From Alentia gelatinosa (Eukaryota > Annelida > Polychaeta > Phyllodocida > Polynoidae): 64,000 bases of DNA. A program made the position numbers and the translations under genes. Location: contig OX465581.1 in the NCBI GenBank assembly GCA_950022655.1, forward strand, positions 107,429,125-107,493,124, given 5' to 3'. This document shows positions 27,001 to 39,970 of this stretch, in pieces; position 1 is the first letter of the stretch; the number at the start of each line of letters is the position of its first letter. The notes below the pieces were generated by a model. It was not told the origin of the DNA and searched no databases. It saw nothing but the letters and a program-made list of their open reading frames with translations.

Positions 27001-29217
27001 TCGGGAGCGGTGCCGACGTCACGAAGATACACTGCGTTGCTCGATTTGCTCACTCTGCAGTTTATTTTCCCGAAAGCGGTGCAGTGTACTCTCGCACGCA
27101 CGAAGGGTTAAACAACTTTTCACCCCATTGAAACCAATGTTAAATTCACTGTTTGTCTCTGGTAATATCTCAGTAAATATCTAACTTAGATACACCAAAC
27201 AAAAAATGGTATAGAGGTGGAGAATAGGAGAAGATGTTTGGTGTGTTTTTTTGTATCAATTCGTTTTGAAAAGATTGTTTTATTTGGTGTTTTCTCCAGC
27301 AAACTGCCGAAATTACAGATGCCAGGCTGCTACAATTGTCAAAATAAAAACTTGCTCAAAAGTACATAAATTTGCATATTCGAACATTCAAACTTGTATC
27401 CCACAATGTTTATTGATATATCTTGTTAGAAGCACATCAAAATACCTTTAATTATGTATATTAATCATGTACAGTGAGTTCAAACATCTATTTACGTTTT
27501 GTCGATCAAGCGAAAATAACAGAAAGCTAGGGTGATCGAAACTGACAATACCCTTTGCCCCAAGCGGTATTGAAAGGAACTAAACGTTCCGCTCCCGAGA
27601 ATGGCTTGAACCTCATGGGTACATCTGGACGCCCCGCTTCGTAGCCAGCACGCCTCGGTTTGGTACTTGGACCATACGCTTGGTAGCCTTTACGCTTGGG
27701 ACAATAAGCTTCGTGAATTGGACGATACGATTTGTTTCCGGGGGTTGACGCAGTGGCCACCTCGGACGATACGCTTTGTTTTCGAATATCGGCAGATTGG
27801 AACGGCCGATTTTCTTCATATTTGATGTGATTATAGATTATTTGTTTCCCTAAGTTGTGTTAAAGTTTCATGGCTTAGTTCTTATGGAAAGTGAGTGAAA
27901 TCACCCTGAGAGTTGCGGTCATTGACAGGACCGCACATGAAGGATAATAGGTGCACATAGCGATCGGGTGGCGCCAAAAACTAAACACGGCAAATAAACT
28001 AAAGTTCTCTTTCGAGAATCACACTATAAGCTAACCCATCGTTTCCTGAATTTATTTTGACATCTATTAGTCTTTACCTGGTGTTTCTACGCCAATTATT
28101 CACAGAGTTATGACCTGAGATATACAAAGTGGCTTCAGCATTAATGTAGCGATTCCAGCCGTCAGCTTCCTGTCTATGTCGCTATACTAACCAGCTCATG
28201 AGAAATGTCCCCTGTTAAATATACAAGTAGTTTATAGCGATTTGTCGGGGAGACAGAGGCGATTACAGATCCGAAACCCGTTTTCCGATATCTGAAATAG
28301 TATAGAAGTTATCAAATTTTGCATTATTCATTTATTGTCTATGAAGGCCTGTCATGTCACACGCCCAGGGGCCCAGCTGATAGGGGAACGTACTGTTTGG
28401 GTCGCCCACGACTATCATATTCATAAAACTGGCTAAACCAAACTGGCAATAGATTTACGTTTCCAACCCTCTTAGGTACAGGTCCGTCTTTAATTGCAGT
28501 CCCTAATTCAATTTTGTACAGAGTTCTGACACAAATTCGGGAAAAAAAATCGTATCGTCCACCCGCGAAAAGGCGTATGGTCCGTCGCTCACGCGCTGAA
28601 AACCGAGGCGTGCCGGTCCCGAAGCTTATCGTCCAGCATTCCTCGGTTTCAGTGGGTGACGGACGGACTCTAAGCCTTTTTTTTTAGAATTTATGTCAGA
28701 ACTTTGTCAATAATTCATTAATTGACGTAGGAACTTCGAATAAACATCAATAGATAGCTTAAGATGCGCGGAAAATATTTTGATTCACGTTAGGCAAAAT
28801 ATGATTATTTGCCGTTGTTTGTTTCGCGGTTCGCCGCGAGTGCGAGAATGTCTCCTCCCAAAAACCAAGCGGGGCGTCCAAAGCGTGCTGGATACCGAGC
28901 GGAGCGTTCAGTATTCGGTGGCTATATAGCCACCCCCTGAATATATTTTCAGAGGAGTCAGATACACATTTTTGTATGGCGCACGATGAGCTGCTGTGCA
29001 GAGAAACCATGCACACACCCCACAAACAAGAATCCCATGCCATTAATGTCCAGAAACAGTAAACATCAGGTTATTCATGCGGTGAAGCCCCTATTATCGC
29101 TCATGGGGATCTCAACGCTCGTATACCAAGGGCCACTTGTTACGCATACCTGTCTGCAGCTTCCTCCTGATCACTCTCAAGATCCACAATATAATCATCG
29201 TCGCTGTCGAAGTCCAT
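24085..29217 (-). CDS. EAPP: E2F-associated phosphoprotein, complete, 5 exons
   Basis: EAPP is a nuclear phosphoprotein reported to bind E2F factors and modulate cell-cycle transcription. Minus-strand exons in transcript order: 29217-29150, 26056-25845, 25410-25291, 24836-24599, 24355-24085 (stop TAG 24087-24085). All junction phases agree, giving 909 nt, or 302 residues against about 285 in human. The start ATG (29217-29215, context AAGGGATGG) opens an acidic N terminus, MDFDSDDDYIVDLESD, leading into SSDDEIEIVLHGTPEQRR. Other matches are SSEDEFEKEM, SYFDSDSDDEG, LLYDPNADNDDQRW, and the C-terminal half with SDAVLNCPAC, CLDCQR, YRAMFVMNC, and the terminus FHFFNVLASHS. CxxC pairs at residues 200/203, 208/211 and 276/279 suggest metal binding. 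Intron 1 is long (3.1 kb) and repeat-bearing. A likely poly(A) signal (AATAAA on the minus strand) is at 24023-24018. Confidence 0.95.
26215..26370 (+). mobile_element. Penelope-like GIY-YIG endonuclease fragment
   Basis: Within EAPP intron 1, on the opposite strand, an open stretch reads LTCKRCGKQYVGKMKRRLMD, then YFQDHYYKI and DTDIGAHYN before a stop. This resembles the conserved Cys-containing YVG...RR..DH region found in GIY-YIG-type segments at the C terminus of Penelope-like retroelements. No reverse transcriptase is seen next to it, so it is a truncated relic. Family assignment rests on remembered motif patterns. Confidence 0.5.
26703..26810. mobile_element. pogo-like terminal fragment
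   Basis: TACAGTAGAGCCCCATGCC followed by ACTCTCCGTTCCGGACC and later GGGTTAAAATAAACA parallels the sequence at 16815 and, reversed, at 23495. It lies in EAPP intron 1. Confidence 0.5.
28518..28707. mobile_element. 190-nt terminal-inverted-repeat element
   Basis: The left end ACAGAGTTCTGACACAAATT and right end AATTTATGTCAGAACTTTGT match in 19 of 21 positions as reverse complements. The interior is itself partly palindromic (CGAGGCGTGCC...; AACCGAGG against CCTCGGTT). It lies in EAPP intron 1. A related CG-rich segment occurs at 27540-27790. Confidence 0.7.
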
Positions 29218-30283
29218 CCCTTTCTTAGAAATAGCTTTGCAAAACAGTGAACTGGACGTGCAGTTTGTGTTGTAACCTACGCTTGTACAGGAAATGGAGC
29301 CGATCACTGAAAACCAGTTAACTACGATTGTGAAATATAGAGTATGCTCGAACCCGATGCAATTACAGTTTATTTCAAAATCAGAGCAGAGTAGCTATTC
29401 ATTATACACTTTTGATGAATGAAAGTCAATATATATAATATAGAACTAATGGGAAGGCATACGGTAATAATATATCTGAATTATATGAGCTGAATAAGTA
29501 CATATGCCATACATAAATATCCATTTTGTCATGTAGGCTACAAGCACTAGATAGCGCCACTGGTCCAACTCTAGTTTCACTTTTGCCTCAGAGGAGGTGT
29601 GAAGCGTAGCGCCCCCTATCGTTTTGGCATGGTCTTAAATGACAGCTGAATGCGGATTCCTATATTAAAATAGGCTAACTAGTAACAGCTACTACATACA
29701 AACTGTTAGAGCTCTATCAAAAATCTTTTCAGATATTGATAGAGTGATATCTAATGTACTCCAAACCACAATAGAGCTCAATAGAGCTCCACGTTTTATG
29801 GCTGTTTGGTCTTGTGGAATACAACGTTATTTCTCATAGGCTATGGCTTACAAGCCTCACACAGTCCTTTCTCAAGAGCTCCTTCCCCTCTGCTGGCAGG
29901 TTTGAAAGTGGCGCCTTGAACCCTGCCGCTATCGCATATATGAGTTGGGTGCCTATAGGGGGCGCTACGCTTCACACCACCTCTGCTTTTGCCTGTAGTG
30001 CGGTCAGCACTCACCAAACGGCGTCGTTCATGCCTCCTTGTCAAGGATCTTAGTAATACGGGGCCCAGGCCTTCGTGCCTCTAGCAGTTGTGATAGAGAC
30101 TATTTACTTTATTTTAGAGCGACCCAATCGTCGCCCTTAGTTACAAAGAGAATAGTTCAAAAGAGTCACTTCAAAATCCGCGATACCGTATGATTAATCA
30201 ATTATCAAATTCCTCTTTTTTCCTTAAGCTAAGGGAGCATTAAATAATCACCCCCGGTATGGCCTTTTTTTTTGTGTGTGTGT

Positions 30284-30340
30284 GGGGGGGGGGGGGGGGG
30301 GGGGGCATCGTTTTTAGGGGAGGGGGGGGGGGGGGGGGTT
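30284..30340 (+). repeat. Compound poly(G) microsatellite
   Basis: Two long G runs separated by CATCGTTTTTAGGGGA, preceded by a (GT)n tract. Confidence 0.9.
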
Positions 30341-30599
30341 CTGGGTATTCCAAAAAGGGGAAGGTCAGTATTCCCATCGTGGGTAGGGGGCAACTTTTTC
30401 ACTATTTCTGCAGGGGGTTGATGTTTTTGGCTAAACAATGAGGCATACCGGTACTCCCATATCTGTGTTCAATGGCAAGAATCAATATTTGTAATCAAAT
30501 TCAATCATATAATATCACAAGAAATCAGCTTAGTTGTATACATGCCAACTCAACAAAATACCTAGTGATTAGGCCTACCTAGTGCAACACTACCAACCA

Positions 30600-31127
30600 T
30601 GCATTTCAATGATCTCCCACTCCCCCCAAGAGACAATGAACACTCTATCCTAAACAATCCAATCTCACTGCAAGAAATACAGAAATTTGTTAACAAAATC
30701 AACTGTAAAGTTCAAATCATCGGCAATCCCAAATTTCCGAACATTTATCTTTGAAATAGCCTTCAGATCCGCCCCAGAAAAACTTTTCACTGCTAAATTC
30801 TTCACTATTTCACTCTTCATTTCCAGAATCTTGGAAATCTGCGACAATTACCTCCATCCAAAAAAGGCAACCTCCATAATATTAACAATTAACGACCCAT
30901 AAGTATACTCCCCCTTCCCGGAAAATTAATAGAAAAAAATTGTCAATGCCAGATTAAAATCCTTCTTAGAAACAAATCATATCCTCCACGATGCGCAGCA
31001 TGGTTCTTGAGAGAAACGCTCAACTATTTCAGCTATAACTTCTTATCTCTCTTATATTTACAATAATACCTCCAAAGATACTATCATCACCTCCCTATTT
31101 TTAGACTTCAAGAAAATGTTTGATACC
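30600..31127 (+). mobile_element. Decayed non-LTR retrotransposon reverse transcriptase fragment
   Basis: Read with several frameshifts and stops, the region gives LINE reverse transcriptase blocks in the right order. These are INKINCKSS-like and AFRSAPEKLF segments, a SWKSATIT block, a LPGKLIEK-like block, a NHILHDAQHG block, and motif A as LFLDFKKMFDT (31095-31127). The catalytic Asp position of motif A is kept, but no open frame remains, so it is dead. Confidence 0.7.
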
Positions 31128-32346
31128 GGCTCTCAACTGCACCGTTTTGATTATACTAATGTAATATTACTGTTGTGGAAATTAGCATATTTAGTAGAAA
31201 AAATATCATATGTGGTCTTAGAGATAAACTCCTTAAACAATTAGAATATAATACAAACCGTGGAAACAAGCTGTAAGAATACACAGATATATTATGTTGT
31301 GCTGGTAACTAAAGAGCTATTATTCTTGAATATAGTTATAGAATAGTTACCCTGAAGGAGTAAGTATTTGTATTGTAATTTCTAACTGTTCAGTCTTATA
31401 CAAAGTGGAACAAGGTAAGCAAAAGAAAGATGTAGTTCCTAAAAGATTTGCCAGGTTGCATTACAACTGAGCATTGCCTAGCTTGAGAGGTACTCTAAGT
31501 TTTGGGTCTTCCGGTATGTCTTACCAGAATGGGTTGATATGATCCTAATGTATGAACAAAAACGTATACCCATGAGAGACTTGTAAACTTGTCAAATTGT
31601 TTTGGTGCTGTTTCTAACAAAACCTCATCTCCTCACATCTCAATAGTATACTAAGGTCATCTGGAGATAGCTGTAACAAAAATAACAATGACAATTGTAA
31701 GTTAATCACGTCACGACACGACGTGACTCTTTTTCAAACGCCAGTCTGCCTACTGACTTTCCAGCTCTCGGACGCTAACCTTTTTCTCCCCACCCACCCA
31801 CACCTAAAAGACTTTATTATCGGGGTGACCAACAATGACTCTTAAAATCCTCATCTACTCATTATCAGATGTGATCTATGTATCTTTTATGTGATCTCTG
31901 TATCTTTTATATGATCTCTGTATCTATAATTTTAACAGTGTCTCATACACACTCTTATTTAATTAATCGAGTCTTGTAGACTTCACATCTTAATGTTTTA
32001 TCATAAAATTTTAGTTAAGGTTAGTTTGGTCCAAGTCGTTGTTCTCCAACTCGTTTGAACGCTATGTGATATTCACTAAGCTATCGCCTTGTTCATGAAT
32101 ATCACTCCGCATCAAACTCATGGAGGATGAAAACTTTGACTAAAACTTGTTGGTTTCTTCTTTAGTAGGTGATAGGTCAGCTTAGTGGCACGTGAGGGAG
32201 ATGGGCCGTCAGATGGGCCGTCAGGAACGTGGGCCGTTGTGTGAGTGGGCATTCAGGTGGGTGGTCACTGATGTAAATGACGATTCTAGTATATTTTTCA
32301 CTTGCCAGAATTACGGATCGTGATGTATGCAAAAACGTCTGTTTTA

Positions 32347-32631
32347 AGGCCCGGCGTCCACCTATTACGATATGGCACCGATATAGTTTACGATGTACCT
32401 GCCGATACAAAATCAAAATCGCGTTGGAAGGTCACCTAATATCGGGGCAGCTGACCACGTTTCTGCGATTAGACTACGATAGAAAACCCATACAATTCGT
32501 GGTGGATTGGCATGTCTAGACATATGTCTACGATTTTTCACCTTCCCGATATGTCTCCGATATTTGCTTTTTTGTATCGGTGCCATATCGGTAGGTCTAA
32601 ATTTTTATCGTAGTAGGTGGACGCCAGGCCT
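32347..32631. mobile_element. GGCGTCCACCTA-ended inverted-repeat element, copy 1
   Basis: It starts AGGCCCGGCGTCCACCTATT and ends AGTAGGTGGACGCCAGGCCT. It is 285 nt long and internally near-palindromic (GGCATGTCTAGACATATGTC at its centre). It aligns along its length with 56971-57254. The termini suggest a hAT-like MITE, but no clean 8-nt target duplication is visible. Confidence 0.85.
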
Positions 32632-35269
32632 AACACATATTTTACATTTGAGCAAGAAGAAATTGAAGTTTGTAGCGTTATTTGATACCTCATACATATT
32701 TTTACTGTTTCTACTATTTTACTATATGTACCTGTGTAAATTGAGAAAGAAAATGAAGATATAGAATTGAATTGAGGTATTACTGAACCTGCAACAATTA
32801 TCTGATCGGAATCCTAAATGATAGCGGTGGCTCCCATTTCCTATGTGGAGGTGAACACGGGACAAACGGCGGTTTGCTTTCACCTTAAATGTCAGCCTCA
32901 CCCCCACCCCAACCGCCACACACACGCCACTATCTCACACGTCCTGCCTCCGTTGGAGACCATCAAATAGAGAGCCATTCATGAGCTCTCCGGGAATAAT
33001 CAGTTTCACTTTCAGCTTTGCACTAAAAGCAACATGTGGATGCCGGAACTTAGAACGTGCAGGGCGGCTGCCACAATGCATCCTTGCATGTGAGACTGGG
33101 CCCTTTAGTTAGGTGCTAAAGTCTTTCCACTCTAAGAGAAAAACACGTTGATACATTTATAATACTTGACTGAATGGTTTATATTTTGTTTCAATTTTAC
33201 GTGTGTCTGCAACAAAACAATGGATATTGCTAGGTAGAGGTAGATTATGGAGATGCATACCGATAAATGGGACCAGTTGATTAAAGCTTTAGCTAATTCT
33301 GGCGACCAGATCGTTGTGAAGTTTGCTAATCTAGTAATCGAGCAACCATTTTAAAGTTCAGTTCCCCAAATAGTACTTGCTCTTGGCTTGTTAAATGGGA
33401 TGTCCCTGTGATGCGAAGAAAAGGGGTAACTTTGCTACCTACTCAAACTGTCTCTTGGCATATTTAATTCTACCAGGAAATGTCATTTTGGTTTCGAGAA
33501 GGGATCGAAATATAAATCCCTGGAAACGACTTTATAATTTGAATCATGTCCGATAAGTTAATGCATAGATTGTACAATTTAGCATACATTGTACATTCTT
33601 TTACTTTCTTTGAGGATTCACCTGCGAAACAGTGCCGGTCAATACTGGGGTAACCATGTGGTTCTTACTCAGTACCAAACCCATTCTTCTCTAGCAAACT
33701 GGTGTCTCTCAGTGAACACGAAAGGGTTGCCTTCTTTTAAAACAAATGTTGCAGTACACTCAATAATCTGGTTTATCTTTTTTCTAACATTTGAAACATG
33801 GTAGGTACGTGAACTGAACATTCGAATTTCGAATGATGTTTCAATTGTCTTCAGCCTTACATAAAATCAAAGTGAAATCAAGACACTTGGCATACTGAAG
33901 ATTACAGGTCACAAGAAGATGATGCGGACTGGTTTCTCGAGTATCTTATAAAATGAAAGAATAATTGTACAAATTTGATTTGATACATTATTGTCATATA
34001 CCTACATCCAACGCTTATAATAACATTTTGTAAGTATAGGCTCACTGGAGCTTTAGGGTGAAGAAATACTCGTTGTCATAAATACCTACGAAAGAATGAT
34101 CAGTTTTATTCAATATGGAGAAGCTAACTACCTAACTATGAAAAATACAAATGTGAATGAAATTATTAAATTGGTTAAAGCATTAAGTAATGAAATGAAG
34201 ACAGAAATAACATTAGTGAAATCAAAACTATTGGAATGGTTCACTGGCAAAGCAGCAATAATAGTGTATCTCGTAAATTTGACTTTAGATGAGATATATT
34301 TTCGAAATTCCTTAAAATTAAAGAAAGCGAGATATAGATAGTACAACTACCAAAGTTGCCGTAGCTTGATGACCGATCACGATATTAACTATGGTATCAA
34401 AGGTATATGAAAATAATATTACATGATAGAATTCTTTGACAATGAATGGGAAAATTTAAACCTTTATGATAGACGTGCAATGTGGAACCCGACCTAGCCC
34501 AAGCAATTATACTGTACGTTTTTATTCTTCTTGTTCTGGGCAAACAGGTTATTCAATCAGTTGGTGTACAGAGCTCTCGTAGACATACTATAGTTTCTGT
34601 TTTGAAAATTCTAAGAAACATTAGAGTTCAGTGCTTTTGTGATCAAGCCACGTTGCTCCATTTTTTATTTGATAGAGGAACTAGACTAATTAACTAGACT
34701 AGTTGACAGGTGGCTGTGAAATAGCCTGGGTGGATTGTTGTCCTTGTCTTACACTTAAAGAAAACGTTTGAGTTCATTCGCTGAAGAAGCTCATTATGAC
34801 ATACAGTCTGACAGGCAGGTCAGGATAGATTCTGATAGTCCTGTGTGACATTGTACATGATTCACTGGAATAGAATAGATCTTAGTCGTAATATGTAGCA
34901 CACCATGATAAATGTATAATTCCGAGTAGAGAGATCACAATCAGAGTGAAGCAAGATGAAGCGGTAATCATGAATTGACTTGGCTGTGTCAAGAGAATTA
35001 GCTAGAGTACACATTTCCCCTTTATTTACCTTAACATATTGACACTATGAAATGCAGATTTTAGCTAGGAGTGTGCAGAAGAAATTGAGAGTCAGCCAAT
35101 ATAGTCAGCATATTTCAGAAAAGCTAACAAACATGAGCATGTTAAGCATAATGAAGGGAGCTAGACAACAAACCACATGTGAACCCGAGTTCTTGGTTCA
35201 GACATTTATTGTTAATAAACCGTTTGTTCATCAACCAATTGTTTCATTTTTTGTTTAGTGGTCCGTTCT

Positions 35270-35310
35270 TGCCTACGTTTCGGCCTCTGATGTGGCCTTC
35301 GTCGGGGCTT
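35270..35310 (-). ncRNA. Degenerate hammerhead-ribozyme-like motif of a Penelope-type relic
   Basis: On the minus strand CCGACGA is followed by AGGCC, a short loop, GGCC and GAAACGT. This matches the CUGANGA - stem II - GAAA core layout known from hammerhead motifs in Penelope-like element terminal repeats, except that the second core base is C instead of U. That change should abolish cleavage. Stems I and III are not evident. Confidence 0.3.
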
Positions 35311-35490
35311 GGACTCTAATGACTTAGTTATTAAGAAGAGAATGCTATATTAATGTGGGAGGCCTGTTACCTTAGTGATCGAGTTGCTAGGTGAGCTAGG
35401 AGAGCATCAAGGGAAATTTCAGGATGGAACGTGTTTATTTGAAAAAATTTAAAGGTTAAATATAGCCCCTGGTGGCGGTAGGTAGTACTA

Positions 35491-35826
35491 TAGAGAAACA
35501 GGCTTACTGTCTCCGTACAGATAAAATACGCGGTAAAATCGGCGATCAGATGAACCGATGCCGAAGGCAGAGGTTCATCTGATCGCCGACTTTACCAAGT
35601 ATTTTATCCGTATGGAGACAGTCAGCCTGTTTCTCTTTTATCATATACCTTAAAATATCCAATTTTTAACCTTGCTTCTGGGGGAGTTTTTTTATTTTGC
35701 CGCCGTACATGCCCCGTACGCTACATACATACCCCGTACGTCACCTAGGTGTCGTACGGATATAGATACGACATGAGTAGGAGCGGGCCGTATGTGTAGG
35801 ATATACTACCACAGGTATATAATAAT
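35491..35826. mobile_element. Hairpin element with 64-nt arms, copy 1
   Basis: The arms at 35493-35556 and 35572-35635 (GAGAAACAGGCTTACTGTCT to its mirror) are almost perfectly complementary around a 15-nt loop. A second module follows (CCTTGCTTCTGGGGGAG; CCGTACGTCACCTAGGTGTC). The copy at 37.5 kb matches over the whole ~336 nt. Confidence 0.88.
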
Positions 35827-36798
35827 AACTCTAGTTTGATAGTTTTTGCTATAATTAGTCTATTAAGATATTATAGTTGACTCTATGAAATTACTTATTG
35901 ATATAACACCTGTACATGTATCTCGATAAGAAATTGGTTTGAAGGAAAGGTTACTTATAAGCTCCGTCAGGTGTTTCTCTTCAGCTATGAGCGTTCTATG
36001 CATGTTTACATCCGATTAAATTGATACTCAATAGAGCCGAACTATGTCTCTTGGAGATTCTTCCCCTTAGAGACTTTCCTAAGTCTTGTTGAACCTTCCC
36101 GGCTGTTGGACAAACTGGACACTCTACAGAACTCATATATGACATCATACAAAGGGGCAGCTTGTCGATATAACAGGAAAATATAAATTAAAAAACTTTC
36201 CAGTTTTTCTGGTTTTATTTAAGCGCTCTTCTTTACATTCTAGAGTGCATATAGACCTTTCTACTGATCACTCTAAGTTCTCTTAAAAAGTCTTAATCTA
36301 CCAATGGTAAGAACCGAAAGGTATCATTAGTCACCAATGAATAAAGGTAGCGATCATTGGGACAGATTACCGACAGAATCGGAACTGGTACCTATGGGAG
36401 ATACCTTTGTGATTAGAAACAAAAGGTATTATCAGCAGTACTAAAACCCGAGGATATAGAGTGAATGGTCATAGGATCAGCTCTCAATAATGGATCATAA
36501 CATCACGAAATTATTTAGTAGAATTTGTTATTGTAACATTGTATTTTTGAAATTCATTGTCCACTGTATCGTACTTACTGTGTCGTATGTATAGTATGTG
36601 ACCTCATTATGGAAGATCGCCATACCTAATGGCGAATACTGTTATCGTTAATGTGTTACTTGAATAGAAAACATAGAACCATACCATGGGAGTAGATACC
36701 AGAGGGGAAATGTGTGGTGAGGTGTGCGGGCCAAAATGTCCCTAAACTGTAAACAACTGTTCAAGGCGTTTGTTTAGTCTGAGGTCACAACCGGGTTT

Positions 36799-36935
36799 GC
36801 TATTCCACCAAGCAGATTTTCCCCGGCGAAGAAACCCGATTCTAGGTTTGGGCCGCTAACTGCCGCCGGACAACAGGCAAACGCAGGCGAACACAAGGCG
36901 CCCGGCCGGGGTTATCCCATTCTTGGTGGAATAGC
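36799..36935. mobile_element. Small inverted-repeat element
   Basis: GCTATTCCACCAAG is mirrored by CTTGGTGGAATAGC. The CG-rich interior includes GCCCGGCCGGGG. Confidence 0.5.
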
Positions 36936-37540
36936 CACTTAGATATGCAATAAAACTGTACATCGTGCTTATGATCAATTAATGGAATTCTACATCTTGC
37001 ACAGAGCTGGACATTACTGATCGCATTTGATTGGGGGAGGGGGGGATGCAGTGTACATATTCCAAGCCACAGTCCGGAATGAAATGACAGATTTCTAATC
37101 ACGCATAAATCATAGCATTTACTCTAGTTTTCGGCCACGTCTTCACGTGTTCCGTCATTTGTCCTGTTTGTCTGCCACGAATATGATACCAAGGTACAGG
37201 ATAAAGCGTCGCATAAAGTTGATCCATTAAGTCACTTAGTAGCTGACTATCCTCGTTTATAGTAACGATAATCTCCTTTTTTGGCCAGCCTTCATCGAAA
37301 TCCTATTGGATCATATCGACTACACTGACATGGTTCTCACGTCTTGCATAATTACACGTAGGTATCAGTGCTCTCATTTTACGCAAGGCCGCCGAGGGGA
37401 GGCTCTGGGCGAGGCCGGATTGTATATCCAGAAATACGCCAATTGATTCATGTTTACTGCAAGGAATAAAAAACGAAGAAACTTTCAAAGCAGGAGACAA
37501 TGTATCGGAGATGAGAGAATACAGATATAATGTGAAATAA

Positions 37541-37876
37541 TATAGAGAAACAGGCTTACTGTCTCCGTACGGATAAAATACGCGGTAAAATCGGCGATCA
37601 TATGAACCGATGCCGGAGGCAGAGGTTCATCTGATCGCCGATTTTACCAAGTATTTTATCCGTACGGAGACAGTAAGCCTGTTTCTCTATTATTATAAAC
37701 CTTAAAATATCCAATTTTTAACCTTGCTTCTGGGGGAGTTTTTAGATTTTGCCGCCGTACATGCCCCGTACGCCACATACATACCCCGTACGTCACCTAG
37801 GTGTCGTACGGATATAAATACGACATGGTAGGAACGGGCCGTATGTGTAGGATATACAACCACAGGTTTATAATAA
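37541..37876. mobile_element. Hairpin element with 64-nt arms, copy 2
   Basis: Near-identical to 35491-35826 and in the same orientation, 2.05 kb apart. It is flanked by TATA/TTAT sequence, hinting at TA-rich targets. Only scattered substitutions separate the copies, so they are young or were recently homogenised. Confidence 0.88.
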
Positions 37877-39339
37877 TAGCGATAATCCATCCCAACATGC
37901 CAATCACTCACACCAGCTTTTTACACGTGACTTTTTATTGCCTAATGTTGAATATAAACCTGTGAGATTAGGGAAAGTCAATGCCTCCAGCTGGTACTGT
38001 ATCTATAAGGTGCCAAATGGGCGGATTTCCAGTTGAGATTAAAAGTCCCAGGGTGGTGTTACATAGGTTCACAATCGGAAGCGAAAGGCCAAAGAACGAC
38101 TATGTATCATGGCGTTGTTCGATCGTTAGACTCGGTGGTGATAGGAAATTTCGTGAAGTTTTCTTGTTGAAAAAGGACAAATAATCGTCAGTTTTCGTTG
38201 GTGTTTCATAACCTGAAGTTAAGCTGACCTATGGAGATATGTTTGAAGACGGGGCCTAGCTGTAACTTCCTTCATCCACCTAAATTCTTTTTATCCAACT
38301 CTGGAGTTGTGCAGTAATATCCGACGGAACAAAAAAATAAAATAAAAACCTACCTATGAGGTATGAGGTATCCACTTGTAGATATATTTTTCATCGTCAT
38401 TCTTGAGGATTTGCTCACTTGTCAAATTGGTATGTGGCGACCATTCACAGGAATCCCTCACCCGGAAGTGACAACACATTAGCTGTATTTACAAACTGCC
38501 TTATTTGCGAATGAGTAGAGCGAGGAGCAAGCAATACAACCTAGAAATGTATCTTTCGAATAGAAATCGAAATTCCCTACCTTGTTTCTATTGAATATAA
38601 ATATTAAACTCGCCCTACCAGCTCGATTAATATCGTCATGGAAAGAAACGCGGTAAGAGAGGACGTCCAAGCAAGGTGAATAGGTGTTACTAGAGTACTC
38701 GTATGTAACTTGTAACTTATGTAACACAAGACTGCGTTGATCTTTATTATTACATGTTTTTATTTATTGATATGTTGCACACATAGCAGTTGTTCCCTTC
38801 CCAAAAACCATACCATTTTGGGAAGGGAATCCTCTTCAAGATTCCTATTGCAAATAGTGTAACATTAGTGTACCATTGTTCGGTTCACTCTTATAATATA
38901 CGAGACAAGAACCAATATTTAAACAATCTTATATTACATCGAAATTATGATTTTATCAAGCTGAATAAGTGATAAGAAATAGTGCATTACGTATATTCCT
39001 TATTGTCTGTCTTCATTGCTTTTAGTAGTTCGGTAGCCCTTTGTATGTTTTCCCACCTTTTATATGCCCTCGGCATACATGTGTCACCAAATATCAAACT
39101 TAATTTTAGGACATAACAGCACGAAGTGAAAAATATCTTCCTGCTCAAGTACGATAAAGACATTGAAAAGTTTGAACAATTCCTTTCGTCTTCATTTATT
39201 ACGTTTTATTATTTGATACATGTCACAATATCATTTACAATAAGAAAATGAAAGGATTGCAGCTTTGTATCTCTCATAGAGTTGTAAAGATCCATAAACA
39301 TGTAGTGCCACCCAAGTATTATGGTCATCTACCAACATT

Positions 39340-39970
39340 TTTAACAAGGTCATCGGGGGTCCAGTAGCGAAGCTCTTGGAACCACCTGGATTTTTATAGA
39401 TTATATACAAACTGTATCCAACATTTTGCTTCAGGGAGGGCAGGGGGGGGGGGGGGAAGGGGTCCACACCTGAGGCTATCAGAATATGTTTGAGAATATC
39501 GTTAGAGGTGTAGCAGCAAAGCCCCTCCTAGGGGTCCAGGTGATTCTTTTTCTAGATTATACAAGTTGTATCTAGGTTTATTTTTAGAGAGCGAGTGATT
39601 ACCACCGGATACCGGGGAAATTGCAAGGGGCCCGGGAGCAAAGTGGCTCCTTGGGGGTCCAGGTGTAAAGCCTTTTTAAGTGCTTGGTTTCATAGATTAG
39701 AAAGTCTTCTTAGGGGAAGTAGTTGCTTTGCTGAATGAAACTAACAAGGGATTATAGAGGAATCTGTCTTTTTCTAGGAAACACACCTAAATTTGTGTCC
39801 CCTGTACCCCCCCCCCCCCCGATAGGTGTCAATGTCCATGGCAATAGGTATATATCCTCATTACTCTTAACTATGAAAGAATTGAGAAAAATTTTCTGCT
39901 GAAACAGACCATCCACGGGAAAACTGGGAGGGGGGGGGGCATGTGCCCCCGTGCCCCCCCCCCGAGTAGG
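39340..39970 (+). repeat. Degenerate GGGGTCCAGGTG repeat region with G/C runs
   Basis: Blocks such as AGCAAAGCCCCTCCTAGGGG and AGCAAAGTGGCTCCTTGGGG, each followed by GTCCAGGTG, recur. The region starts with a G14 run and ends with facing G11 and C11 runs that could form a hairpin around CATGTGCCCCCGTG. Confidence 0.55.

Noticed and set aside
27527..27819. Minus-strand open frames of 68-77 codons with repeated Pro/Arg/Tyr
   Set aside because: The sequence contains repeated CG-rich words (GGACGATACG, TACGCTTGG) like those in the hairpin element at 28518-28707, so it is more likely a decayed repeat than a gene.
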